In this document: positions 1 to 6,508 of the stretch, piece by piece
How the letters are laid out: every line of letters begins with the position of its first letter
How positions within the stretch are numbered: the first letter of the stretch is position 1
Source of the DNA: CAZHOS01 sp964534605
Lineage (GTDB): Bacteria > Patescibacteriota > Saccharimonadia > Saccharimonadales > VXPC01
Assembly (NCBI GenBank): GCA_964534605.1
Contig: CAZHOS010000025.1
Location: 1-9,717, forward strand
Reading direction: 5' to 3'
DNA length: 9,717 nt
Made by a program: the position numbers and the translations under genes
The notes under the pieces: generated by a model
Database searches by the model: none
What the model was told of the DNA's origin: nothing
The model's input: only the letters and a program-made list of their open reading frames with translations

Positions 1-2591
1 TTGCGGGACTTTTTCTTGTTTTGGCGTTCTTTTTTGCGAGCTTTCTTCTTTTTATTTATGCGCTTGATGGCGGCAGATTCTTTCTTTTTTACATCCTTAA
101 AGTCTTCTTCTTTGGTCTCTTCCTTAGTAACGATCCGATCGGCGTTGTCGACTGCGGCGCGGGCTGCACGGGTCAGCTCGGTCTCGGTTGGGCTGCCAAA
201 GGCCTGCTGGCGTGTAATCGGCTGGGCATGCATCAGGGCGCGGATTACTTCGTAGCGCAGTGTGTCCTGCATCTTGTCAAAGACTATCTGGGCCTCGCGG
301 CGGAACTCGACCAACGGGTCCTTCTGCCCTACGCCCATCCAGCCAATGCCTTGCTGCAAGTGATCCATGCTTTCGAGGTGCTGCATCCATAGATTATCAA
401 GCACCTGGAAGTACACATCGCGCTCTATCTCGCGCAGGATGTCCACCTCGAATACTTGCTCTTTACTACTGTAAACCTCGAGGGCCTCTTGTTCTAGCAC
501 GTCTTTAAACTTGTCGGCCTCGGCGTCGAATAGTCTGTCGAGGGTTGGGTCGTCAAAGCCAAAGGTGTCGACAATGCGCTTTTCATAGGCTTCGTCCTGG
601 CCTGGCAGCGCCGCCAAACGGTCGGCTTCTTCTGTAATGAACTCTTTAACTTTGCGACTAATGTCGGTGTCTTCTAGTAGTTCGCGGCGTGTGCCGTAAA
701 CCGCCAAACGATGACGGTTCATGACGTCGTCGTACTGAACAACTCGTTTACGCGAGTCGAAGTTAAAGCCCTCGACCTTCTTTTGGGCGCCTTCGAGCGC
801 TTTGGTGATCAGCTTGTTCTCGATCGGGACGTCGTCGTTGATGTTCATCTTGCCCATCAGTGATCCAATGCGCTCGCCGTTAAATATGCGCATAATATCG
901 TCCTCGGTACTAACAAAGAACTGCGTCTCCCCGGGGTCTCCCTGACGGCCAGATCGACCACGCAGCTGGTTATCGATACGGCGCGATTCGTGGCGTTCGG
1001 TACCAACCACAAATAGTCCGCCTAGCTCTTTGACTTCGTCGCTAAGGACAATGTCTGTACCACGACCGGCGATGTTGGTGGCCAGTGTAACGGCGCCTTT
1101 ATTACCGGCCTGGGCAACTATCTGAGCCTCTTTGGTGTTGTTTTTGGCATTAAGTACTTGGTGCTTGACGCTTGCTTTGTCTAGCAGCTTACTAATGAGC
1201 TCGTTCTTTTCGATGCTAGATGTACCAATAAGGACTGGCTGGCCCTTCTTTTGTAGCTCTTTGACCTTGTTTGCGATCGCCTGATACTTGGCAGCCTCTG
1301 TCTTGTAGATAGCATCTGGGCGATCATCGCGGACAATCGGGCGGTTAGTCGGAATACAGATAACGTCTAGTTTATAGATCTGCTGGAACTCCTCCGCCTC
1401 GGTAGCGGCAGTACCGGTCATGCCAGACAGCTTGTCGTAGAGACGGAAAAGGTTCTGGAAAGACACCTTGGCTAGTGTCATAGACTCTTGCTGTACCTCG
1501 ACACCTTCTTTGGCCTCGATAGCCTGGTGAAGACCTTCGTTGTAGCGCCTGCCTTTGAGTAGACGGCCGGTGAATTCGTCGACGATCACGATCTCGCCAT
1601 CGGTACTAATGACGTAGTTCTTGTCGCGGGTAAAGAGCGTCTGGGCGCGCAGGGCCTGCTCCATGTGGTAAATAGTGCGGATGTTCTCGGTTGCGTAAAG
1701 GTTGTCGATAGCAAGTAGCTTCTCGACACGCGAGACGCCTTCTGGGGTTAGGACAACGCTCTTGCGCTTCTCGTCTTTAATAAAGTGTTCGGGCTGTAGC
1801 TGCTTGGCAATGCGCGAGAACTGCTCGTAGCTGGTGCCACTAGTAACGCTCGGGGCACTAATGATCAGCGGTGTTCGAGCCTCGTCGATAAGGATGGAGT
1901 CGACTTCGTCAACAATAGCAAAGTTCAGCCCACGCTGGCGCAGCTGACCGCCTTCGCGCACCATGTTGTCGCGCAGATAGTCAAAGCCAAACTCGTTGTT
2001 GGTGCCGTACGTAATATCGGCAGCGTAGGCCTCTTGCCTGGTGCATGGTCGCAGATGCTCCATCCTTGGATCAGCGGCGTCTTCGGCCTTGTATTCTGTG
2101 TCGTAGATAAACGATGCGTCCGGGATAATGACACCTACACTAAGGCCCATAAAGCTATAGACCTCCGCCATCCATCCAGCATCACGCTGGGCGAGGTAGT
2201 CGTTAACGGTTACGACATGGACTCCCTTGCCCGTCAGCCCATTTAGGTAGACAGGTAGTGTAGCTACGAGGGTCTTACCCTCGCCGGTACGCATCTCGGC
2301 AACCTTACCTTCGTGCAGTGTCATACCCCCAACCATCTGTACGTCGTAATGACTAAGGCCAATAATACGCTCGGCAGCTTCACGCACAGCAGCGAAAGCT
2401 TCTGGCAGCAAGGCATCTAGAGATTCGTTGGCTAGGCGCTTTTTAAACTCTTCTGTCTTGGCGGCTAGCTTTTTATCCGTGAGCTTTTGCATGTCACCAG
2501 ACAGCTTGTTGATGTCTTTGACACGCTTTTGATACCGCTTGAGGGTTTTGGCCTCTGGGTCACCTAGTACTTTCTTGACGATTTTTTTCAA
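1..2591 (-). CDS. secA: Preprotein translocase subunit SecA (C-terminus cut by window edge)
   Basis: SecA is the ATPase that drives unfolded preproteins through the SecYEG channel at the inner face of the membrane. The 863 codons visible cover nearly the whole protein. Seen: Walker A MRTGEGKT (residues 100-107), the DEAD-type box DEVD (228-231) followed by SILIDEARTPLIIS, the motif YGTNNEFGFDYLRDN (about 195-209), IAGRGTDIVL and QLRGRSGRQGDPG of the second ATPase fold, then the helical scaffold/wing region. The tail is very lysine-rich, and no zinc-binding Cys/His cluster appears before the edge. An extra charged segment (about 160-187) precedes the YGTNN motif, as I recall from CPR SecAs. 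The start chosen is TTG at 2591, with GAGGG four bases upstream and the usual short N-terminal helix following. A GTG at 2636 is in frame but would swallow a GGAGG. A TACAAT at 2657-2662 could be its -10 box (weak). Identification is secure; the start is less so. Confidence 0.97.
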   Translation of the reverse strand, partial: MKKIVKKVLGDPEAKTLKRYQKRVKDINKLSGDMQKLTDKKLAAKTEEFKKRLANESLDALLPEAFAAVREAAERIIGLSHYDVQMVGGMTLHEGKVAEMRTGEGKTLVATLPVYLNGLTGKGVHVVTVNDYLAQRDAGWMAEVYSFMGLSVGVIIPDASFIYDTEYKAEDAADPRMEHLRPCTRQEAYAADITYGTNNEFGFDYLRDNMVREGGQLRQRGLNFAIVDEVDSILIDEARTPLIISAPSVTSGTSYEQFSRIAKQLQPEHFIKDEKRKSVVLTPEGVSRVEKLLAIDNLYATENIRTIYHMEQALRAQTLFTRDKNYVISTDGEIVIVDEFTGRLLKGRRYNEGLHQAIEAKEGVEVQQESMTLAKVSFQNLFRLYDKLSGMTGTAATEAEEFQQIYKLDVICIPTNRPIVRDDRPDAIYKTEAAKYQAIANKVKELQKKGQPVLIGTSSIEKNELISKLLDKASVKHQVLNAKNNTKEAQIVAQAGNKGAVTLATNIAGRGTDIVLSDEVKELGGLFVVGTERHESRRIDNQLRGRSGRQGDPGETQFFVSTEDDIMRIFNGERIGSLMGKMNINDDVPIENKLITKALEGAQKKVEGFNFDSRKRVVQYDDVMNRHRLAVYGTRRELLEDTDISRKVKEFITEEADRLAALPGQDEAYEKRIVDTFGFDDPTLDRLFDAEADKFKDVLEQEALEVYSSKEQVFEVDILREIERDVYFQVLDNLWMQHLESMDHLQQGIGWMGVGQKDPLVEFRREAQIVFDKMQDTLRYEVIRALMHAQPITRQQAFGSPTETELTRAARAAVDNADRIVTKEETKEEDFKDVKKKESAAIKRINKKKKARKKERQNKKKSR

Positions 2592-2664
2592 TTTTCCCTC
2601 GCTTAACTTGTCTGTCGGTCCCCACCTCCGACACACGAAATATTTAGATCCTAGCTATTGTACT

Positions 2665-2689
2665 AAAAAGCTACTCCTTAATAAAGGAG
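2665..2689 (-). terminator. Weak intrinsic terminator after hpf
   Basis: Reading leftward, CTCCTT-TATT-AAGGAG forms a 6-bp stem with a 4-nt loop starting three bases after the hpf stop, followed within four bases by a run of five T. The stem is short and AT-containing, so termination is probably partial. It separates hpf from secA. Confidence 0.5.
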
Positions 2690-2691
2690 GT

Positions 2692-3039
2692 TTAAGAGCG
2701 ACGCATAAACTTGCGGATCGCTTGGCGACTTTTGCTGGGCGAATGCTTTTGCTTGTATCGGCGAACCTGGACAGACAACTTGGACTCTACGGCATCGATC
2801 GAGCTAAACATGTCGTCGTAAGACTCTTTGGCTGTTAGCGTGGCACCAGGCAAATCCAGAATGGCCTCGCAGGTTGGTTTTTTGAGCTTGCCCTTGGTCT
2901 CTGACAAGATCACTTTGGCGTGGGCGCTCTTGCGGGCATGGCGGCCAGCAAACTTTTCGAGGCGACCGATCTTTTTATGCACGTAGTCGTTTACTTTTTG
3001 GTTGCTGTCTATGCGTATGTGACTAATGTCTATCTTCAT
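2692..3039 (-). CDS. hpf: Ribosome hibernation promoting factor (HPF/RaiA family, short form)
   Basis: Members of this family bind the 30S decoding centre in slow growth, blocking tRNA and mRNA and keeping ribosomes idle or dimerised. The 115-aa product has the beta-alpha-beta-beta-beta-alpha pattern: strand MKIDISHIRI, helix NDYVHKKIGRLEKF (about 17-30), strands AKVILSE and CEAILDLPGATLTAKE, then the signature helix DDMFSSIDAVESKLSVQVRRYKQKH (75-99). The lysine/arginine-rich tail suits rRNA binding. Its length matches short HPF/YfiA, with no C-terminal dimerisation domain of long HPF. The ATG start has GAAGGGA five bases upstream. Its first bases overlap the end of the possible 78-aa gene upstream, and a small hairpin terminator follows. 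Placement next to secA is common in bacteria. Confidence 0.93.
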   Translation of the reverse strand: MKIDISHIRIDSNQKVNDYVHKKIGRLEKFAGRHARKSAHAKVILSETKGKLKKPTCEAILDLPGATLTAKESYDDMFSSIDAVESKLSVQVRRYKQKHSPSKSRQAIRKFMRRS

Positions 3040-3259
3040 TGCTGTCCCTTCTTTGATTTAAATCTCTTATGCATCTAGCTCTATCGAGACCATTCAAGCC
3101 TGATCGCAATTGCATGTCATCGGGTACTTCCCTAACATCTGCGGCCTTCTTATGATATATGCCCTCCACCATACTCCGAGCTAACAGGCCTCTCCTTTCC
3201 TCTGGTATGCCTAAAATCCGTCTAAGAGCTGCCTCTATAGCTGGATCTTTCTCTACCAC
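3023..3259 (-). CDS. Possible small protein between serS and hpf (78 aa), unknown
   Basis: Not recognised. The frame starts with GTG directly after the serS TAG stop, in the same frame, and runs through the whole gap to end 17 nt inside hpf. Residues 5-62 look protein-like: helix PAIEAALRRILGIPEERRGLLARSM, then a polar stretch. The last 15 residues lie over the hpf ribosome site and are rich in Arg and Asp, so that part may have no selected function. Ten of the 13 arginine codons are AGA or AGG, whereas serS uses mostly CGN, so its codon use differs from its neighbours. No clear ribosome site of its own exists beyond GGGTAGG at the end of serS; it would depend on coupling. An internal ATG at residue 30 is an alternative start. 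It could also be a chance open frame, a decayed gene, or a readthrough extension of SerRS. Confidence 0.4.
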   Translation of the reverse strand: MVEKDPAIEAALRRILGIPEERRGLLARSMVEGIYHKKAADVREVPDDMQLRSGLNGLDRARCIRDLNQRRDSNEDRH

Positions 3260-4549
3260 CTACCCTATATACTCCAGGCCGCCCATATACGGCTGCAAGA
3301 CTTTAGGCACCTTTACCCGGCCATCTGCCTGTTGATTATTCTCGAGGATGGCGATAAGAGGACGCTGCGAGAACGCTGTCGCATCGTTGGTGTGCACCAG
3401 CTCTTTGCTGCCGTTGGCTCGCCTGAGCTTGGTGCCAAGACCACGGGCCTGATAGTCGGTCATATAGTCTGCGGTGTGTGTTTCGCGGTAAAGCCCTTGC
3501 CCGGCCATCCAGGCATCAATGTCTACGCCGCGAGCATTTGGCCCACCCATATCGAATGTGCATTTAAGAACGAGCTGATACGGTATTTCTAGGGCTTGCA
3601 TGAGGTACTCCTGGATAGCAATCATAAACTCGTGCTCTACTCGGGACGTCTCTGGAGTAGTAAAAGATTCCATCTCCAGCTTACTAAACTGATGCTGACG
3701 GATGAGACCCCGAGTATCCTTACCGTCGGAGCCTACTTCTCTACGAAAGGCCGTATTGTAGCCTACGAATCTTTGCGGCAAATCTGCCTCGTCTAGTGTC
3801 TCGCCCATATAATAGGCGCACATCGTGTGCTCGCTACTGCCAGTTAGCCATAGATCATCATTAGCAAGCTTAAAAGTCACCTCTTCTGGCTTAAGCCTAC
3901 CCGTAGCCCTGTAGGCATCGGTGCGCATCATCATTGGCGGCAGCATCGGCACAAAAGGCTTGGTTGATACATCTAATTTTGCGTCTTTGGCTATCTTTTT
4001 GAGGGTGTCTTCGTCGCTCAGCACATCGAACCCGTACTGCACGAGGGCCATCTGAAGCCTCACCAAGCCGCCCTTAACAAAAGAGAATCTTTTACCGCTT
4101 ACACGCACGGCACGTTCTTCGTCCAGAAACTGGGACATATCCCAGTGCGGCTTGGGTTCAAAATCGAACTCTGGCTTCTTGCCCCATGTGCGCAGTATCT
4201 TATTCTGGTCTTCGGAATCACCAACTGGTGTGTCTTCGCTAGGTATATTTGGTACTTGGTACATCTCGTTGTCGAAGGCTTCCTGCACAGGCGCTAGCTC
4301 GGCCTCAATGTCTGCGATCTTTGTTTTTAGCTTCTTGCCAGCCTCGATGTCTTCTGGGGAAGGTCTGCCCTTCTTTGACTTCGCAGCTAGCTCGTTTCGT
4401 TCTGCCCGTAGACCATCTATCTTGGCGATCAACTCGCGCCGTAGATCGTCGATTTTTAAAAGTTTAGAAAGATCAGCACTCGACCCTTTAGACTCTATCG
4501 CCTTCTGAACAGATTCTTGATTGTCGCGGATGAATTGTATGTCGAGCAC
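3260..4549 (-). CDS. serS: Seryl-tRNA synthetase
   Basis: Charges tRNA-Ser with serine using ATP; cytoplasmic class II synthetase. The 429-aa length is normal. Residues 1-105 are the N-terminal domain with the long antiparallel coiled-coil arm (about 25-95) that contacts the tRNA long variable arm. The catalytic core follows: motif 2 FRREVGS (268-274) leading to R280 and HQF (285-287), the DIDAW segment (343-347), and motif 3 at 385-403 with R396 and LIAILEN. It ends in PYMGGLEYIG, the usual end of bacterial SerRS. Some active-site positions are unusual: SSE (238-240) where TAE is typical, THTAD in place of SSCSN after YRE, and NDAT (388-391) where NGS/NAT is common. The start is GTG, giving the canonical MLDIQFIRDN, with AGAGGT five bases upstream. 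A TATAAT 24 bases before the start suggests its own promoter. Confidence 0.97.
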   Translation of the reverse strand: MLDIQFIRDNQESVQKAIESKGSSADLSKLLKIDDLRRELIAKIDGLRAERNELAAKSKKGRPSPEDIEAGKKLKTKIADIEAELAPVQEAFDNEMYQVPNIPSEDTPVGDSEDQNKILRTWGKKPEFDFEPKPHWDMSQFLDEERAVRVSGKRFSFVKGGLVRLQMALVQYGFDVLSDEDTLKKIAKDAKLDVSTKPFVPMLPPMMMRTDAYRATGRLKPEEVTFKLANDDLWLTGSSEHTMCAYYMGETLDEADLPQRFVGYNTAFRREVGSDGKDTRGLIRQHQFSKLEMESFTTPETSRVEHEFMIAIQEYLMQALEIPYQLVLKCTFDMGGPNARGVDIDAWMAGQGLYRETHTADYMTDYQARGLGTKLRRANGSKELVHTNDATAFSQRPLIAILENNQQADGRVKVPKVLQPYMGGLEYIG

Positions 4550-4573
4550 GTGCTACCTCTTTATCTTTAGGTA

Positions 4574-4602
4574 ATTATAACTCATCTCCGGATACATATC
4601 AT
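4574..4602 (-). promoter_or_regulatory. Putative serS promoter
   Basis: A perfect TATAAT on the - strand (4574-4579) lies 24 bases before the serS GTG, so the mRNA leader would be under 20 nt. At 17-bp spacing the -35 is ATGATA (4597-4602), a poor match, so the promoter rests on the -10 box. No terminator is visible after the 227-aa gene upstream, so readthrough from there into serS is also possible. Confidence 0.45.
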
Positions 4603-4645
4603 GAAGATAATGCTCTAGCTGCTAGCTTAAGTATCTACCGTATTT

Positions 4646-5329
4646 TCAACGTATCTCTGCATGTACCTGGCCTAGGCAGAAGAAGCCTCCAACTATTGGC
4701 TGTAAATCTTTCTCGAATTTCTTAGTATCGTCTTGAGGCACATGCTTCAGATTGACATGTGGCTTTAACGCCGAAAGGCCTGCAAACCTAATACCGTCGT
4801 TACTGAACCGACTAGCTAGATCTTTCTGAAATTCAGATATGGTCTCGACCATTTCTGGGGTAGCTAAATCAATTCGCACCCTTCCCTTTGTGCGATAATC
4901 CCTTACCAACCTTACTCCAAGGATGCTCGCATTAAGACCATCAGCCTGTACGGAAATAGACCTAGCAAGTAGTCTAACTATACGCTCAACATCTATTTCC
5001 CCAGGGCTATACTCCCTAGCCATCGTAACGGTCTGTCCACTTGGCACAGCCCTCCATGCTTTAGATCCACTTCCCTCTACAGAGATTACAGGCCTGTAAA
5101 CCCATATGTCATCAGCCACAGTAATATCCGGCTTAATGCCTATGCGTTCACGAGCTGCAGGAATGTCGGCCCTAGTACTTATGTGCTCACGAGCATTCAA
5201 ACGCATACGCTCCTTGACTTCTCTTGCAGAGATTAGCTGAGATGTTCGGTCGATTCTTAGTTCGTTCTTACTGATTTCTCTTTTGAGCTTAGCAAGCTGC
5301 TGTCTCTCCTTCCTTGATGGCTTTGGCAC
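4646..5329 (-). CDS. Conserved-looking protein of unknown function (227 aa), possible 2H-type C-terminus
   Basis: Not recognised with confidence. Residues 1-50 are highly charged and helical (KERQQLAKLKREISKNELRI), probably a coiled coil or a nucleic-acid binding arm. Residues 65-227 look like a mixed alpha/beta domain. Near the end, ALKPHVNLKHV (187-197) resembles the second motif of 2H phosphoesterases of the LigT/ThpR type (PHhTL), but the catalytic H-x-T/S would be H-x-N and I cannot find a convincing first HxT motif. If related, it may be inactive or only bind RNA. There is no signal peptide or membrane segment. The start is GTG with AAGGAG five bases upstream, and a TATAAT lies 24 bases before it. 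It sits upstream of serS on the same strand, which is weak context for an RNA-related role. That it is a real gene is well supported by length, ribosome site and promoter. Confidence 0.8.
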   Translation of the reverse strand: MPKPSRKERQQLAKLKREISKNELRIDRTSQLISAREVKERMRLNAREHISTRADIPAARERIGIKPDITVADDIWVYRPVISVEGSGSKAWRAVPSGQTVTMAREYSPGEIDVERIVRLLARSISVQADGLNASILGVRLVRDYRTKGRVRIDLATPEMVETISEFQKDLASRFSNDGIRFAGLSALKPHVNLKHVPQDDTKKFEKDLQPIVGGFFCLGQVHAEIR

Positions 5330-5352
5330 AAAAACTCCTTTTACAAAGATAA

Positions 5353-5381
5353 ATTATAACAGACTATTGACATTATAAGTA
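5353..5381 (-). promoter_or_regulatory. Putative promoter of the 227-aa gene
   Basis: On the - strand a perfect TATAAT (5353-5358) lies 24 bases before the GTG start, with a weak TACTTA at 17-bp spacing (5376-5381). Two further - strand TATAAT boxes follow upstream at 5372-5377 and 5394-5399, so start sites may be multiple. The spacing of -10 box to start codon matches that of serS. Confidence 0.5.
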
Positions 5382-5396
5382 TTTTAGTTTTAAATT
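5367..5396 (+). promoter_or_regulatory. Putative rightward promoter of the small-gene unit
   Basis: A perfect -35 TTGACA (5367-5372) is followed after 18 bp by TAAATT (5391-5396), an acceptable -10. It is the only rightward promoter I can see ahead of the + strand cluster, and it interleaves with the leftward TATAAT boxes, so the two directions probably compete. Transcription would start near 5404 and leave a leader of about 110 nt. Confidence 0.4.
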
Positions 5397-5446
5397 ATAA
5401 AAGCCTAGCGGCTAGTTATAACCGCATACTCCTGGTCACGTATGTC

Positions 5447-5485
5447 ATGAAGCATTGATCGCACCGCGATCGAAACGCTCCTCAT
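5447..5485 (+). promoter_or_regulatory. Structured 5' leader of the small-gene unit
   Basis: The leader can fold into one interrupted stem: ATGA/TCAT at the base (5447-5450 with 5482-5485), AGC/GCT (5451-5453 with 5477-5479), then TTGATCGC against GCGATCGA (5455-5462 with 5466-5473, one T.G pair) closed by the loop ACC. No T-run follows, so it is not an intrinsic terminator. It lies about 30 nt before the first GTG. It could control translation, protect the mRNA, or act as a DNA binding site through the inner GATCGC repeat. Folding is seen in the bases; function is inferred. Confidence 0.4.
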
Positions 5486-5515
5486 GCGGACCTTTACAGA
5501 AGAAACGAGAAGACA

Positions 5516-5875
5516 GTGTCCAGTAAGATTCTAGGCGCCCTGATCGGCCTGCCTGAGGGCATGGCTACACTAGATAAAGAGCCAGCCTGGGAGACCAGAC
5601 GCAGAGATTCTCTGCAAGATTTACGGCTTGAGAATAACGAAAGGTTTAACCCTCTCTCTATCCTGCGAGACAAAAGAATACTCGATGCAGAGGTACGAGC
5701 CAACTACGGGGCAACGCACCTTTGGGCCGACATGGTCCAAGCCCACCAGGGAAACCTCAGAGAATTGGGCAGAGCTTCAAGCTCTGATCCCGAGGAGATC
5801 GAAAGGTTAAAAGAAATTTGCCGTGTCTCTAAGAAAAATCTCAGAGACTTCCAACAGGGTAACGAAGCCCTATAA
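5516..5875 (+). CDS. Unknown protein, 119 aa, first gene of the small-gene unit
   Basis: Not recognised. The product is soluble, charged and mostly helical. The C-terminal third (SSDPEEIERLKEICRVSKK, about 89-107) looks like an amphipathic or coiled-coil helix; there is no membrane segment and a single Cys. The start is uncertain: GTG at 5516 has only a weak GAGAAG before it, and the in-frame stop upstream (5456) leaves no ATG between. ATG at 5561 (residue 16) is an alternative, but its GAGGG is too close. The stop lies 13 nt before the next start, and that gene's AAGGAG begins right after the stop, so the two are read from one message. Its direction is opposite to the genes on both sides. 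Confidence 0.65.
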   Translation: MSSKILGALIGLPEGMATLDKEPAWETRRRDSLQDLRLENNERFNPLSILRDKRILDAEVRANYGATHLWADMVQAHQGNLRELGRASSSDPEEIERLKEICRVSKKNLRDFQQGNEAL

Positions 5876-5888
5876 CAAGGAGAAGGAA

Positions 5889-6077
5889 ATGATCAGATCA
5901 CTACTAGACGATGGCATGTTCCTATTAATACTCGCCTTTGCTGTGCTCCTCTTCGGAGGATCACTCGCCCGCTTGGCCATTCGCATCTTGGGTGGAAACC
6001 CAGAAGAATGGACCCGGCAGCAAGAACCCCACTCAAGGCACCCCAGCACCAAAGAGGTGCAGGATGATCAGGAGTGA
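5889..6077 (+). CDS. Small single-pass membrane protein, TatA/E-like layout (62 aa)
   Basis: Residues 10-26 (MFLLILAFAVLLFGGSL) form one transmembrane helix ending in LFGG, followed by a short amphipathic segment ARLAIRILGG and a polar, charged tail to 62. This order (short N-terminus, TM, FG hinge, amphipathic helix, charged tail) is that of TatA/TatE, the pore-forming part of the twin-arginine export system. However the usual lysines and the Pro of KKLPELA are missing, and no tatC is in the window. It may instead be a holin-like or other small membrane protein. The start ATG has AAGGAG six bases upstream, which decides it against a longer frame from 5823 that would overlap the previous gene. 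Its end overlaps the next gene by 14 nt, so translation is coupled. Confidence 0.7.
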   Translation: MIRSLLDDGMFLLILAFAVLLFGGSLARLAIRILGGNPEEWTRQQEPHSRHPSTKEVQDDQE

Positions 6078-6228
6078 GCAAAGCCTGGCTCTTGGGAATC
6101 TCTTTAGAGTGCTCCAAGAGCGTGGGCCAACAACGGAGGAAGACCAGTGGAACAAGCAGCAAGACAGCAAGATTGACCCCCCCAACAGAAACCGTTATTC
6201 GACCCAAAAGACGGATAAACCCGACTAA
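6064..6228 (+). CDS. Unknown polar small protein (54 aa)
   Basis: Not recognised. ATG at 6064 has AGAGGTG ahead at a good distance and overlaps the end of the membrane-protein gene by 14 nt in another frame. A short N-terminal helix (SEQSLALGNLFRVLQERG, residues 4-21) is followed by a polar, probably disordered tail rich in Gln, Asn, Asp and Lys. No membrane segment, no Cys. It begins MIRS like the preceding protein, though the two do not otherwise look alike. The N-terminal helix resembles a small docking or regulatory helix, but no function can be assigned. An extension upstream in the same frame (from 5938) is a shadow of the membrane gene. Confidence 0.55.
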   Translation: MIRSEQSLALGNLFRVLQERGPTTEEDQWNKQQDSKIDPPNRNRYSTQKTDKPD

Positions 6229-6240
6229 CTAGGAGAACTT

Positions 6241-6306
6241 ATGGGCTACCCAAGCCTCATGGACGCATTCGTCCACAATACAACCACCACCGACCAAGGA
6301 GATTGA
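6241..6306 (+). CDS. Micropeptide gene, 21 aa
   Basis: ATG preceded by AGGAG at about 5-6 bases, one of the best ribosome sites in the cluster. It encodes MGYPSLMDAFVHNTTTTDQGD and stops one base before the next ATG. The AAGGAG of the next gene lies inside its last codons. It may make a peptide or act as a leader that couples ribosomes to the next gene. The run of four Thr codons (ACA ACC ACC ACC) near the end is the only compositional oddity; a translation-attenuation role is conceivable but not shown. Nothing similar is known to me. Confidence 0.5.
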   Translation: MGYPSLMDAFVHNTTTTDQGD

Positions 6307-6307
6307 A

Positions 6308-6508
6308 ATGCCAAGAGTAAACGAAGACCAAGCAGTGTCAGAGCTGCTTGGGATAGACCCAAGCGGCTTCAGCATCGAAGAGTACGGCTCCAGCGAAGAA
6401 GTCACAGCCGATGTAGATTGGCCTGACTGCCCGACTGAGGAGACAGAAGACCATGATCGATCACCACAACAGGGCTCAAGCTCAGAAAGGCTGCGCGGAT
6501 GGAGATGA
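6308..6508 (+). CDS. Acidic small protein (66 aa), unknown
   Basis: Not recognised. ATG with AAGGAG six bases upstream, starting one base after the stop of the 21-aa frame. The product is strongly acidic: residues 5-50 carry many Asp and Glu (for example EEYGSSEE, DVDWPD, EETEDHD), and it turns polar and basic only in the last 16 residues. The segment VSELLGIDPSGFSIEEY (10-26) could be a short helix-turn element; the rest is probably disordered. Small acidic proteins can be DNA mimics, chaperone-like partners or inhibitors of basic proteins, but nothing in the sequence selects one of these. Its last 56 nt overlap the next frame. Confidence 0.6.
   Translation: MPRVNEDQAVSELLGIDPSGFSIEEYGSSEEVTADVDWPDCPTEETEDHDRSPQQGSSSERLRGWR

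Noticed and set aside
2539..2838. 99-aa frame on the + strand across the secA/hpf junction
   Set aside because: Antisense to the start of secA and the end of hpf, with no ribosome site; a shadow.
4615..4625. Short palindrome CTAGC-T-GCTAG after the 227-aa gene
   Set aside because: Five-bp arms with a one-base centre cannot form a useful hairpin, and no T-run follows.
5425..5444. CATAC...GTATG repeat resembling the outer stem of the hairpin at 6828-6859
   Set aside because: Only five bases per arm, and the interior does not match; likely chance.
5823..5888. Longer start for the TatA-like gene
   Set aside because: It would overlap the 119-aa gene by 53 nt, lacks a ribosome site, and puts a polar tail before the TM helix; ATG 5889 has AAGGAG.
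5893..6207. 104-aa hydrophobic frame on the - strand
   Set aside because: It is the complement of the membrane-protein and 54-aa genes, has no ribosome site, and the + strand frames have good ones.
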